Numbered from the stretch's first letter, positions 47,671 through 57,288 are shown. The stretch: 64,000 nt of DNA from an uncultured Pseudomonas sp. (GCF_913777995.1 NZ_CAJYVE010000016.1:62001-126000), one strand, 5' to 3'. Notes: a model not told the origin generated them from the sequence alone. Numbers and translations are program-made.

Positions 47671-48330
47671 ATGGATACCCGGCATGAACTGGCCCGCCAT
47701 TGCCTGAGCGCGTTCACCCGCCAGGTCCCGGCGGCACGCTGCGTCTTCTACCGGATCGACGCCGGCCTGCAGGCCTGCGACTTTCAATTGCAGGGCATGC
47801 AAGCAGGCATGCACGACGCCTATCTGGACCACTATCGCTGGCTCGACCCGCTACAGCCCAAGGTCTGCGCGGCCATCGACCAGCCGGTGATCGCGCTGCG
47901 CGAGGCGCTGGCACGCCAGGACACTCAGACCAGCAGCCAGTACCGCGACTTCCTGGCCCGGCACCAGGTGGTCGACGTGGTGGAAATCATCGCTCAGGTC
48001 GATGGCCGCCCGGCGCTCGGTGTGTCGCTGCTGCGCCATCGTCGGGAAGGCCTGTTCCAGCCCGACGAACTGCAAAGCCTGTTGCCGCTGCACGGGCTCA
48101 TGCAACTGGCCGCGCAGGGCTTGCCTGCGGCGAGCGACGAGCAACGCCTGCACGGCCTGACCCCACGTGAACGGCAGATCGCCCTGCTGCTGCGCGACGG
48201 CGCCAGCAACAAGCAACTGGCGCGTCAGCTCGGGCTGGGCCTGCCAACGGTGAAGACCCACCTGATCAACCTGTTCCGCAAGCTCGGGGTGGGCAGCCGC
48301 ACCGAGCTGGTGGCCCGCCTGTTTCTCTAG
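47671..48330 (+). CDS. LuxR-family transcriptional regulator
   Basis: 219 residues. There is no clear autoinducer domain; the first about 150 residues look like a small sensory alpha/beta domain. The C-terminal GerE helix-turn-helix is typical (LTPRERQIALLLRDGASNKQLARQ, then TVKTHLINLFRKLGV). It is convergent with the RND pump gene, and both stop codons lie inside one CTAG. LuxR regulators of this type often accompany DUF1302/DUF1329 genes in Pseudomonas, so it may control the operon on the opposite strand. Confidence 0.85.
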   Translation: MDTRHELARHCLSAFTRQVPAARCVFYRIDAGLQACDFQLQGMQAGMHDAYLDHYRWLDPLQPKVCAAIDQPVIALREALARQDTQTSSQYRDFLARHQVVDVVEIIAQVDGRPALGVSLLRHRREGLFQPDELQSLLPLHGLMQLAAQGLPAASDEQRLHGLTPRERQIALLLRDGASNKQLARQLGLGLPTVKTHLINLFRKLGVGSRTELVARLFL

Positions 48331-50726
48331 CTGGCAAGTGGCCTTGGCGCGGACCGCAGCAGCAGCCAGGCCAAGGCCGGCAGCAGAATCAAGGCGCCGA
48401 GCATGTTGACCAGGAACATGAACGCCAGCAGCACGCCCATGTCGGCCTGGAACTTGATCGGTGAGAACGCCCAGGTCGCTACCGCCACCGACAGCGTGAC
48501 CCCGGTCAACAGCACCACCTTGCCCGTGAACAACAGAGCCTGGTGGTAAGCCTGGGCCAAGGTGTCGCCGGCACGCAGACGCGCCAGCAGGACACTGAGT
48601 ACATACAGCGCATAGTCGATACCGATGCCGACGCCGAGGGCGATCACCGGCAGGGTGGCGACCTTGACCCCCATGCCCAACGCCACCATCAGCGCTTCGC
48701 AGAGCACCGAGGTGAGCATCAGCGGCAAGAGCGCGCAGAGCGTCGCTCGCCAACTGCGGAAGGTCACCAGGCACAGCACCGCTACGGCGCCGTACACCCA
48801 GAACAGCATCTCGCGCATGGACTGGCGTACCACGATGTTGGTCGCCGCCTCGATGCCGGCACTCCCGGCGGCGAGCAGGAACTGCGCCCCCGGTACCTGG
48901 CGCTCGGCGATGAACGCCTCGCTGGCCGCCACCACCCGCTCCAGGGTCTGGGCCTTGTGATCGGCCAGGTACACATACAGCGACAGCCAGGAGCAGCCCT
49001 GGTTGAACAGCTCGCGCGGGGCGCGGGTCTGCACGGCTCCCAGGGCACCGTCATTGGGGATCAGCTCGTACCACTTGAGGTTGCCCTCGTTGTAGCCCAC
49101 CCCGGCGATACGGCTCAGCGCCGCCATCGATGCGGTGGCTTCCACACCCGGCAGGCGTTCCAGCCGGGTGGCCAGTTCATCGACCGCCGCCAGGGTGGTG
49201 TAGCGCGTGCACTGGTCTTCACCGGTGCGCACCATGATCACGAAGATGTCCGAGCTGGCCCCGTAGTTATGAGTCATGAACGCCGCATCGCGGTTGTAGC
49301 GCGAATCGGCGCGCAGCTCTGGCGCACCCGGATCGAGGTCGCCGACCTGCAGCTGCAGGCTGGTGACGAACCCCAGTACCGCCAGGGCCAGGCCGGTGCC
49401 CAGGGCCAGCAGCGCCGCAGGCGGCGCCGTGAAGCGCAGCAGCAGCGCCCACAAGCGGTTGCCCGCGCCCGGCTCACCTTCAGGGACCTCGGCACGCAGG
49501 CTGCGTGCGGCTGCCTTGGGGCTGACGCCCAGGTAGCTGAGCAGCACCGGCAGCAGGATCAGATTGGTGAACACCAGCACCGCCACGCCCAGGCTGGCGG
49601 AGATGGCCAGGTCGCGGATCGACTGGATATCGATCAGCAACAGCACCACGAAACCCACCAGGTCACACAGCAACGCGGTGATACCGGCAGCGAACAGACG
49701 CCGGAAGGTATAGCGCGCGGCGACCACCCGGTGGGTGCCACGACCGATGTCCTGCATGATGCCGTTCATTTTCTGTGCGCCATGGCTCATGCCAATGGCG
49801 AACACCAGGAACGGCACCAACGCCGAGTATGGATCCAGCGGGTAACCGAGACTGGCCAGCAAACCCAGTTGCCAGAGCACGGCCACCAGCGAGCAGGTGA
49901 CCACGATCAGCGTACTGCGCAGGCAGCGGGTATAGGCCAGCAACACCGCCACGGTGACCAGCACGGCGATGAGGAAGAACACCGCGACCTGAGCCAGCCC
50001 CTCGATCAGGTCGCCGATGATCTTGGCGAAACCGGTGACGTGCAGGCTCAACTGGTCGCTCTGGTATTTGGCACGCAGGGCTTCGAGCTGCCGCGACAGC
50101 TCACCGTAGTCCAGTGCTGCGCCGGTCTGCGGGTTGACGTCCAGCAGCGGCACGAAGATCACGCTGGACTTGAAGTTGGCCGCGACCAGTTGGCCGATCT
50201 CGCCGGAGCGGGCGATGTTGGCGCGTACCCGCTCCAGGCTCTGTGGCGAGCCATCGTAGTCATCGGGAATCACCGTACCGCCGTCCAGCCCCTCCTCGGT
50301 CACTGCAGTCCAGCGCGTGGTGGGGGTCCACAAGGACTTCATGTAGGGGCGGTCCACCCCAGGCAACAGGTAGATCTCGTCGTTGATCTTCGCCAGGGTA
50401 TCGAGGTACTCGCGATTGAAGATATCGCCCTGGCGGACCTCCACGGCGATACGCAGGGCGTTGCCCAGGCCACTGAGTTCGGTGCGCCCGGCGAGGAAGT
50501 TGAGAATGTACGGATGGCTGCCAGGAATGCTTTTTTCGAAACTGGCGTTGACCTCGATGCGCGTGCTCTGCCAGCCCAGCAACAGGGTCACCAGCAGGCA
50601 GGCCAGAACGATCCACGGCCGATGATTGAAGATGGCCCGCTCCAGGCGGTTGCCGCTGGAAGGGTCGAAGGCGCCCAGGTGAGCGACCACCGCCTGCCCG
50701 GTGCTCAGCGGTTTCTCGTAGTGCAT
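48327..50726 (-). CDS. RND-superfamily (MMPL) inner-membrane transporter
   Basis: 799 residues with the duplicated RND layout. One membrane helix near residue 40 is followed by a large periplasmic loop (about 60-250) and five helices. A second loop (about 455-645, after helix 7) and five more helices follow (VIALGVGIGIDYALYVLSVLLARLR). It belongs to the predicted exporters of the RND superfamily that move lipids and other hydrophobic compounds. It is the last gene of the operon starting at 57209, 9 bases after the YCF48 gene. No adaptor or TolC homologue lies nearby, so it likely works with the DUF1329, YCF48 and DUF1302 proteins. Direction of transport is not readable. Confidence 0.9.
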   Translation of the reverse strand: MHYEKPLSTGQAVVAHLGAFDPSSGNRLERAIFNHRPWIVLACLLVTLLLGWQSTRIEVNASFEKSIPGSHPYILNFLAGRTELSGLGNALRIAVEVRQGDIFNREYLDTLAKINDEIYLLPGVDRPYMKSLWTPTTRWTAVTEEGLDGGTVIPDDYDGSPQSLERVRANIARSGEIGQLVAANFKSSVIFVPLLDVNPQTGAALDYGELSRQLEALRAKYQSDQLSLHVTGFAKIIGDLIEGLAQVAVFFLIAVLVTVAVLLAYTRCLRSTLIVVTCSLVAVLWQLGLLASLGYPLDPYSALVPFLVFAIGMSHGAQKMNGIMQDIGRGTHRVVAARYTFRRLFAAGITALLCDLVGFVVLLLIDIQSIRDLAISASLGVAVLVFTNLILLPVLLSYLGVSPKAAARSLRAEVPEGEPGAGNRLWALLLRFTAPPAALLALGTGLALAVLGFVTSLQLQVGDLDPGAPELRADSRYNRDAAFMTHNYGASSDIFVIMVRTGEDQCTRYTTLAAVDELATRLERLPGVEATASMAALSRIAGVGYNEGNLKWYELIPNDGALGAVQTRAPRELFNQGCSWLSLYVYLADHKAQTLERVVAASEAFIAERQVPGAQFLLAAGSAGIEAATNIVVRQSMREMLFWVYGAVAVLCLVTFRSWRATLCALLPLMLTSVLCEALMVALGMGVKVATLPVIALGVGIGIDYALYVLSVLLARLRAGDTLAQAYHQALLFTGKVVLLTGVTLSVAVATWAFSPIKFQADMGVLLAFMFLVNMLGALILLPALAWLLLRSAPRPLAS

Positions 50727-50735
50727 GTCGTACTC

Positions 50736-51797
50736 CTACTGCGATTGCGCACCGGCCAAGGCCGGATCGTTCGGATAGCGCTGCAAGCCGCCCAGGCCGC
50801 CACCGATCAGACGACCATCGGCGGCCTGCAACAGGCTGGCGAATGCGCCGCCGGGCAGGCGACCGGCCGGCACCAGCTGCGCGCCCTCGACGCGCAGCAG
50901 TTCGCCTTCCTGTGAAAGCAACAGCGCCTGGCCATCGTTGGCGGTCAGCCCGGCGACCAGGCTGGCCTGCACAGGACTGGCCAGCGCCTGCCAATGCTCG
51001 CCCTGGTCGAGACTGCGCCAGGCATTGCCGCGCAGACCGAAGGCCAGCACCTGCTGCCCCTGCGCCAGCAGGCCGAAGAAGCTGCCGGCATAGGGTGATG
51101 CCAGCGCCTGGAAGCTCTCCCCGTCATCGCGCGAGCGCAGCAACAGACCGCGCTCGCCAGCGATGAACAGTGCTCCGTCGGCCGCGCGCATCGCGTATAG
51201 ATGCAAGCCCTCGGGGTTATCCAGATGCCCCATCCAGGGTGCCCAGCTACGCCCGCCATCCCGAGTGCGCAGGATCAGGTTGTAGGCACCGATCACGAAG
51301 CCGTTCTGGCGGTCCTGGAAATACAGGTCCAGCCAGGGCTTGTCCGGCCCGTCTGCGACCAGCCGCTCGGCCTCCTGCACACGCTGCGGACTACCCTCTG
51401 CCTGGGCCGCTTGCAACGCTAGCTGTGCCAACTGCTGGCCATCGAGTTGGCGCGACCAGGTCTGCCCACCATCCTCGCTGTACAACACCACGCCGAGGTG
51501 GCCGACCGCCCAGCCATGCTCGGCGTCAACGAACTGCACGGCGGTCAGACTGCTGCTCACCGGCACCCGGGCCTGGCGCCAGTGCCGCCCCTCGTCATCG
51601 GAGAGCAGCACCACGCCTCGCGCACCGACCGCGACCAGGCGCGAGCCGGCACGGGCCAGGCCGAGGATCGCCGATCGGTCGCTGCCAATGCCGTCCAGCG
51701 CCGGCGTGTCGAGAACGGCCGGGCGCAGCTGAGCCTGGACCGCCAGCGGCCCGAACAGCACAGCGAGCATCACCAGCCATTGGCAAAGTGTCTTCAT
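50736..51797 (-). CDS. YCF48/BNR-repeat beta-propeller protein, exported
   Basis: 353 residues. A Sec signal peptide (LVMLAVLFGPLAVQA) is followed by repeated Asp-box blades (LLSDDEGRHW, YSEDGGQTW, RTRDGGRSW, RSRDDGESF, RSLDQGEHW), that is a periplasmic beta-propeller of the YCF48 type. AGGAGGA is 7 bases before the chosen ATG; the ATG two codons upstream touches the box. YCF48 in plastids helps photosystem II assembly, but bacterial relatives beside RND genes are probably complex partners of the pump. Confidence 0.88.
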   Translation of the reverse strand: MKTLCQWLVMLAVLFGPLAVQAQLRPAVLDTPALDGIGSDRSAILGLARAGSRLVAVGARGVVLLSDDEGRHWRQARVPVSSSLTAVQFVDAEHGWAVGHLGVVLYSEDGGQTWSRQLDGQQLAQLALQAAQAEGSPQRVQEAERLVADGPDKPWLDLYFQDRQNGFVIGAYNLILRTRDGGRSWAPWMGHLDNPEGLHLYAMRAADGALFIAGERGLLLRSRDDGESFQALASPYAGSFFGLLAQGQQVLAFGLRGNAWRSLDQGEHWQALASPVQASLVAGLTANDGQALLLSQEGELLRVEGAQLVPAGRLPGGAFASLLQAADGRLIGGGLGGLQRYPNDPALAGAQSQ

Positions 51798-51846
51798 GAG
51801 CATTCCTCCTGCAGGCGGACGATGCGTTCGCCCGCCCGCGCACGGG

Positions 51847-53205
51847 TCAGCGGGCGCTGGCGTTGGCCATGGCGTCCGGGGTGAAGAACGCCGGGCTCGG
51901 CCGCGGCACCTTCTGGTACTGCACGCTCAGGTCGTTGCTGGACGAATTGAGGAAGTAGGCGCCGGTGTCGAGGTTGTAGCCGCCCCACATCACCTGGGCA
52001 GTCAGCGCCGGCAGGTCCGGTGCCAGCAAGGTCAGGCTGTACTGCTGTCGACCCAGACGACCTTGCGCGTCATAGCCATCCACCAGCAGCACCTGCCAGG
52101 AGTCCTCGTCGACGTAGTAAGTGCGGCGCGGCACCACATGGCGCTGGCCGGCCTTGAGGTTGGCCTCCACGACCCACACCCGATGCTTCTCCCAACGCAC
52201 CAGGCCGGGGTCGAGGAAGCGCGGCTTGACCAGCGCATCGCTGCTGGCCAGGGCAGCCCGGTTGTTGTTGTAAGGCACCAGCAGTTCCTTCTTGCCCACC
52301 AGCTTGAGGTCGTAGCGGTCGGTGGGGCCGAAGATCATGAACGCCTCATCGAACAGGCCGACACCGGAGGTGACGAAGTCCGGGGTGTCGTAAGCGATGT
52401 TCGGCGCCCGACGCACGCGACGCTGACCGACCAGGTATTGCCACGCGGCACGCACCGAGGGGTCCAGGTCCCAGTGGGTCATCAGTCCTTCACCGGCCTT
52501 GGACGAAGGCAGTTCGGTGTACAGCCGGCCAAGCAGGTACTTGCCGTTGAAGCTGGCCAGGCTGCCGTCCTGGAAGTAGTAGGGAAATTGATAGGTGTAC
52601 TGCGCCCGGGTGGCCTGGACCTTGCGCCCACCGGCGGTCATCAGCCAGGTGTCGAAGGGTGAGCTGATGGTGTCGCCGCCCTGCCACGACAGCCGGTAGT
52701 TCCACAGCACCTCGGCACCATTGCCGGGAATCGGGAAGGGAATGCCGCCATAGGCGTTGCTAACCTTCTCGCTGGCGACGTCCAGCTGCGCGCGGGTGGC
52801 GTTGGCCAGGGTGTTGTCGTACACCCACTGCGGCGCAGCAGCACTGCGATGGGTCGGGTACACGTCCAGGCGATAGTCAGGGTACTTGCGCAGCAGCGCC
52901 TGGGTACCTTCGGCCAGCACCCCGGCGTACTGCCCCAGGTTCGCGGCGGTGACACTGTACAGCGGCTTTTCACTGGCAAAGGGGTCGGCGCGCTTGGCAC
53001 CGCTGACATAGCCTGCCGGTGCCTGGGTGAATCCGCCGCTCCAGGCCGGGATGCTGCCGTCGGCATTGGCGGCGCGCTCGGCGCCCATGGGAGTCAACTC
53101 GCTGGACAGGCGCTTGGCCTGCTCGGGGGACACGGCAGCCTGGGCCAGTTGGGCGGCGGCCAGGGTCAAGCCCAGCAGCGAGACAAGGAATCTGGATGTT
53201 TGCAT
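51847..53205 (-). CDS. DUF1329 periplasmic protein
   Basis: 452 residues. A signal peptide (MQTSRFLVSLLGLTLAAAQLA, cleavage near QAA) is followed by the DUF1329 domain (ELTPMGAERAANADGSIPAWSGG, then WNYRLSWQGGD and WEKHRVWVVEA). The family is thought to have a LolA/LolB-like fold able to hold hydrophobic ligands, so it may carry substrate across the periplasm. AAGAACAACAA motifs just upstream match Hfq/Crc targets. It follows the DUF1302 gene by 24 bases. Confidence 0.9.
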   Translation of the reverse strand: MQTSRFLVSLLGLTLAAAQLAQAAVSPEQAKRLSSELTPMGAERAANADGSIPAWSGGFTQAPAGYVSGAKRADPFASEKPLYSVTAANLGQYAGVLAEGTQALLRKYPDYRLDVYPTHRSAAAPQWVYDNTLANATRAQLDVASEKVSNAYGGIPFPIPGNGAEVLWNYRLSWQGGDTISSPFDTWLMTAGGRKVQATRAQYTYQFPYYFQDGSLASFNGKYLLGRLYTELPSSKAGEGLMTHWDLDPSVRAAWQYLVGQRRVRRAPNIAYDTPDFVTSGVGLFDEAFMIFGPTDRYDLKLVGKKELLVPYNNNRAALASSDALVKPRFLDPGLVRWEKHRVWVVEANLKAGQRHVVPRRTYYVDEDSWQVLLVDGYDAQGRLGRQQYSLTLLAPDLPALTAQVMWGGYNLDTGAYFLNSSSNDLSVQYQKVPRPSPAFFTPDAMANASAR

Positions 53206-53229
53206 GGCGATTGAACCTGTTTGTTGTTC

Positions 53230-54861
53230 TTAGAAAGTGGTTTTCACGTACATCGAAACGAAGTCGCGATCAGCCAGCGACTGCCGGTAGCTGAAGTCCC
53301 CGGCCTGGTTCAGCCCAGCCCCGGTGGCACCAAAGAAATTCACGTAGTTCAGGCCCATCTCCCAGCGTTGCAGGTAGGTGGCCTTGAGCCCGACGCTCCA
53401 GTCACCGGAATGGGTGTTGCCGAAGCCCGACTTGCTGACCGCCGAGGAGCGCCCGTCAAGCACCACCCCCAGCCCTACCGGCACGCTGAGATCCACCCCG
53501 TCGGCCACCTGGAAATACGCCGGCTCGGCGAGGATGCGCAGCGCGGTTGCATCACGGGTGGTATTGCTATCCAGGGCCTGGCGGTTGTCGGTCACGCTGA
53601 GCGTGCGGTTCCAGGCCAGCTCGGCCAGCACCGAACCGCCGTCCCAGAATGACGAAGGTGGCAGCAGGTAGATGGTCGACAGGTTGACGTGGGCGGTGTG
53701 CCCCTTGGCATACAACGCATCGCTACCGTTACCGACCGCCTGCCCAGGTGCCACCACCTGCAGGTTGCTGACCAGCGGCGCGTTCCAGCGCAGCGAGGTT
53801 TCACCCGCGAAGTTGAAGTCTCCATAGGCGGTAGAGAAGCTGGCACCGACCGTCTTGATGCCCTCGGCGAACACTTGCCGGTACTGGTTGAGAATCGGCA
53901 ACCCGCTGGCCGCCGCCGCCGGGCCGTCAAGATAGGCATACAAGCCACTGGGTGCCTTGTCGTGGTAGCGGGCTGCGTACAGGCCCAGCTCCAGCTCGGT
54001 GCCCTCGGGCTTGAAGCGCATCTGCACCCCACCCTGTCCCCCATCGCGGGCCTCGATGTCGCGGCCATGCACGGTGGTGTTGCCGAACACCTCGGTCAGG
54101 TCGCCCGACCCCTTGCCGATGGCGTCGTTGTCGCTCAGGTAGCTGCCGGCACCGGGCAGGCTCGAGCGCTCCCACTCGAACTGGTAGTACGCCCCAACCG
54201 ACAGACGCGGGTTGATCTGCAACTGGCCCGACAACTGATTGACCGGGCGCAGGATTTCCTTGAACTGGCTGCCCGGTACGCTGAGCAACTTGACCACGTC
54301 GGTCGGCCCCTGGGCCGCGCCGATACCGTTGCCGCCGAAGAACAGGCTCTCGCCGTACACCAGACTGTGCCGCCCCAGGCGCACCACGCCCTGCATGTCC
54401 TCGGCCGGCTCGCCGCGCAGGTAGACGAAGGCATCCAGCAGCTCGGCATCGCGGCCGTGCAGCTCGCGGGTATCAGACAGAAAGTGCGGCTGGCTGCGGC
54501 TGTCGGTGTCGTCGTTGTAGACCTGGTCGTACCAGGCCGCGCCGCTCACGCGCAGGCCATAGTCACGGTGGCTGAGATCCATCTCGGAAAAGATGTCCAG
54601 ACGGTTGGAGACCAGGCCACGGCTGAAATTGCGGTCACCCTGGCTCTGGATGGAGGGGTACAGGCCGCCGGCAGTGGGCGCATTGAGCAAGCGCTCATCG
54701 GCACCGTGCAAACGCCAGGCCTGGCTGTACTTGAGGGTGTTGTCCCAGCGCAATTGCCAGTCGCTGCTGCCCAGGTCGATCTGCGCGGCTTCGGCACTCA
54801 GGCTACCAGCCAGGGCCAGCGCCAGTGAAGGAAGGGCATTACGTGAATGCAGACGTTTCAT
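53230..54861 (-). CDS. DUF1302 outer-membrane protein
   Basis: 543 residues. A signal peptide (ALPSLALALAGSLSAEA) is followed by a long beta-rich protein with alternating aromatic strands. It ends in VSMYVKTTF, the terminal Phe typical of the outer-membrane beta-barrel insertion signal. DUF1302 proteins are typically paired with DUF1329 partners. It is probably the outer-membrane passage for the same compound handled by the RND pump. AACAACAA motifs (complement at 54873-54880) precede the start. Confidence 0.9.
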   Translation of the reverse strand: MKRLHSRNALPSLALALAGSLSAEAAQIDLGSSDWQLRWDNTLKYSQAWRLHGADERLLNAPTAGGLYPSIQSQGDRNFSRGLVSNRLDIFSEMDLSHRDYGLRVSGAAWYDQVYNDDTDSRSQPHFLSDTRELHGRDAELLDAFVYLRGEPAEDMQGVVRLGRHSLVYGESLFFGGNGIGAAQGPTDVVKLLSVPGSQFKEILRPVNQLSGQLQINPRLSVGAYYQFEWERSSLPGAGSYLSDNDAIGKGSGDLTEVFGNTTVHGRDIEARDGGQGGVQMRFKPEGTELELGLYAARYHDKAPSGLYAYLDGPAAAASGLPILNQYRQVFAEGIKTVGASFSTAYGDFNFAGETSLRWNAPLVSNLQVVAPGQAVGNGSDALYAKGHTAHVNLSTIYLLPPSSFWDGGSVLAELAWNRTLSVTDNRQALDSNTTRDATALRILAEPAYFQVADGVDLSVPVGLGVVLDGRSSAVSKSGFGNTHSGDWSVGLKATYLQRWEMGLNYVNFFGATGAGLNQAGDFSYRQSLADRDFVSMYVKTTF

Positions 54862-54920
54862 AGCGATCCTCGTTGTTGTTCTTGTATGGAATCAATGGCC
54901 ACCCAGGGGGTGGTCCGGGC

Positions 54921-55688
54921 TTACAGGTAGGTCGAGGCCAGCCCCCCATCCACGGGCAGGTTGATACCGTTGATCCAGCGCGCCTGGTCGGAGCACAGGA
55001 AAACGATGACCGCCGCCACTTCGTCGGCGTAGGCGGGCCGTTTCATGCGCCCGGCGTCGGCCTCGATGCGCTCGGCCCCCAGCAGTTGCACGAAATCGGC
55101 AAGGATGGGGGTGAACACCGGCCCTGGCGCGACGCAGTTCATGCGCACCGAATGGCTGAGAAACCACGGCTGGGCCTGCACCTGGCTCCAGACGATCAGC
55201 GCCTCCTTGAAGTACTGGTAACAGGTCTCGTCCGGCACCGGGTTGGCGGCCAGCCAGGCCTCCCCCGCAGCAAAGTCGCTGGTGGCCGCCAGCGACTTGT
55301 GCAGCTCCAGGCGCTGCGGCCACTGCGCGCCCAGGATCGAAGCGACATTGACGATGCCCGCGCCAGGGGCCAGGCGCGGCAAAAGGGCCTGGGTCAGGTG
55401 GCGCAGGCCCAGGTAATTGACCTGGGCTACACGGCGCGGGTTGGCGGTCCCCGGCACGCCGGCCACGTTGCACAGGCCGTCCAGTTGCTCGGGCAGCCGG
55501 GCGACGGCGTGGTCGATGGCCGACGGCGAGGCCAGGTCGATCTCGATGAATTCATCCAGGCTGATACGCGGCGGATCACGGTCCAGGCCGATCACCCGTG
55601 CACCGAGGAATCGGAGCAGGCGCGCGGTCTCGGCACCGATCCCCGAAGAGACGCCGGTTACCACCAGGGTCTTGGTTTGCAGATTCAT
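54921..55688 (-). CDS. calA: Short-chain dehydrogenase, coniferyl-alcohol dehydrogenase type
   Basis: 255 residues, the length of CalA from eugenol-degrading Pseudomonas, with matching segments across the protein as remembered (VVTGVSSGIGAETAR, GLCNVAGVPGTA, CYQYFKEALIVWSQVQAQ, MNCVAPGPVFTPIL, WINGINLPVDGGLASTYL). The NAD site is TGVSSGIG (11-18); the catalytic Tyr157-x3-Lys161 and Ser117 are present. CalA oxidises coniferyl alcohol to coniferyl aldehyde with NAD. Substrate here could be another aryl-allylic or benzylic alcohol. It sits between the aldehyde dehydrogenase and the DUF1302 gene. Confidence 0.82.
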   Translation of the reverse strand: MNLQTKTLVVTGVSSGIGAETARLLRFLGARVIGLDRDPPRISLDEFIEIDLASPSAIDHAVARLPEQLDGLCNVAGVPGTANPRRVAQVNYLGLRHLTQALLPRLAPGAGIVNVASILGAQWPQRLELHKSLAATSDFAAGEAWLAANPVPDETCYQYFKEALIVWSQVQAQPWFLSHSVRMNCVAPGPVFTPILADFVQLLGAERIEADAGRMKRPAYADEVAAVIVFLCSDQARWINGINLPVDGGLASTYL

Positions 55689-55733
55689 AGCGTGCGTCCT
55701 TGTGTTGTCGTTGTTGGGGTCAGGCGCGGGCAA

Positions 55734-57209
55734 CTAGAAGGGGTAACGCGGCGGCTCGTTCTTCACCGTCACCCACTGCCACTGGGTGTACTCGTCCCAA
55801 TCGGCGGGGCCGCCGACACTGCCGCCGTTGCCGGACTGGCCGCGCCCACCGAACGGGTTGACGCACTCGTCAGCCACGGTCTGATCGTTGATGTGCAGCA
55901 GGCCACAGCGCAGGCGCTCACCGATGGCCATGGCACGCCCGAGCGAGGGCGAGATCACCGCTGCCGACAGGCCGTACTCAGTGGCGTTGGCCAGTTCGAT
56001 GGCCTGTTCGTCGCTCTCGAACGGCACCACACAGGCCACTGGACCGAAGATTTCCTGTTCGAACGCCGCCATGCCCGGCCGCACCCCGGAGAGCACCGTC
56101 GGTCGATAGAACAGCCCCTCACCCGGCCCACCAGTCTCCAGCCGCGCCCCGGCGGCGACGCTGGCCTCGACTATCTGGCAAACCCGCACATGCTGACGTT
56201 CGTTGATCAGCGGGCCGACCTGCGCCTGGCCCTGAGCGGCATCGCCGACCTGCAAGGCGTTGGCCTTGGCGACCAGCAACGCGGTCAGTTCATCGGCAAT
56301 CGAGGCATGTGCCAGGATGCGTCCGGTGGCCATGCAGATCTGCCCCTGGTGCAACCAGGCGCCCCACGCGGCATTGCTGGCGGCCAGCGGCAGGTCGGCA
56401 TCTTCCAGCACGATCAGCGAGTTCTTGCCGCCCAGCTCCAGAGCGACTTTCTTCAGGTTGCGACCGGCGGTCTCGGCCACCTTGCGCCCGGCGGCGGTGG
56501 AGCCGGTGAACGCGATCATGCCCACCCGCGGGTCCTCGCACAGCGCCTCGCCCGCCTGCGCCCCACCCGGCAGCACCTGCAGCACACCGGGCGGCAGGCC
56601 GGCATCCTGGAACAGCCGGGCAATCAGGAAGCCGCCGCTGACCGGCGTCTGCGGATCTGGTTTGAGCACCACCGCATTGCCCGCCGCCAGCGCCGGCGCC
56701 ACCGCACGCAACGACAGCACCAGCGGAAAGTTGAATGGCGAGATCACCCCGACCACGCCGTGGGGCAGGCGCCGGGCGTAAGACAGACGCCCGGCGGCGC
56801 TGGGCAGGATCAGGCCATGGCCCTGGGACAGCAGGCCAGCGGCCTGGTGCAGGAGCACGACGGCCTCGCGGACCTCGTGGCTGCCCTTGAGCAGACTGCC
56901 GCCGGTCTCGCGGGCGACGAACAGCGCCAGTTCGTCGAAATGGATCTCTGCCAGCTGCGCCGCACGGCGAAACACTTCCGCCTTGTCGCGTGGCCCCAGC
57001 GCCTGCCAGGCAGGCTGAGTGCGGTGCGCGACCTGGCAGGCAGCGGCGACGTCCTCGGCGTTGGCCAGCGCAGTCTGGGTCAGGCACTGGCCCGTGGCCG
57101 GCTCGCGCACCGGGTTGGTTCCGCCCCGCGCTTCGACCCAGGCACCGTTGAAGAGCTTTGCATGCCACTGGCTTTCCTGCAGAAAGCCGGTGCGATTGAT
57201 TGCAGACAT
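55734..57209 (-). CDS. NAD(P)-dependent aromatic aldehyde dehydrogenase
   Basis: 491 residues with all ALDH residues: Asn160 (VISPFNFPLVLS), Glu258 (ALELGGKNS), Cys292 (HQGQICMATGR). It is closest in pattern to benzaldehyde/vanillin dehydrogenases (AreC, XylC, Vdh) rather than to CalB, whose sequence differs. It would oxidise the aldehyde made by the neighbouring alcohol dehydrogenase. It is the first gene of a six-gene minus-strand operon, with a sigma-54 promoter about 80 bases upstream. Confidence 0.88.
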   Translation of the reverse strand: MSAINRTGFLQESQWHAKLFNGAWVEARGGTNPVREPATGQCLTQTALANAEDVAAACQVAHRTQPAWQALGPRDKAEVFRRAAQLAEIHFDELALFVARETGGSLLKGSHEVREAVVLLHQAAGLLSQGHGLILPSAAGRLSYARRLPHGVVGVISPFNFPLVLSLRAVAPALAAGNAVVLKPDPQTPVSGGFLIARLFQDAGLPPGVLQVLPGGAQAGEALCEDPRVGMIAFTGSTAAGRKVAETAGRNLKKVALELGGKNSLIVLEDADLPLAASNAAWGAWLHQGQICMATGRILAHASIADELTALLVAKANALQVGDAAQGQAQVGPLINERQHVRVCQIVEASVAAGARLETGGPGEGLFYRPTVLSGVRPGMAAFEQEIFGPVACVVPFESDEQAIELANATEYGLSAAVISPSLGRAMAIGERLRCGLLHINDQTVADECVNPFGGRGQSGNGGSVGGPADWDEYTQWQWVTVKNEPPRYPF

Positions 57210-57288
57210 AGACACCCCGAGTTCTTGTTTTCGTGGAGAACGCCGTGGCTGCTCATTGCATGAAGCGCCCGGCTCTCCAGGGCTGTTG

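Noticed and set aside
48543-50915. 790-codon plus-strand open frame
   Set aside because: Antisense to the RND gene, which has clear membrane segments; the plus-strand translation is low-complexity Gln/Arg/His-rich.
54873-57263. 796-codon plus-strand open frame
   Set aside because: Covers the complement of the CalA-like and aldehyde dehydrogenase genes, both with intact active sites; its translation has no recognisable domain.
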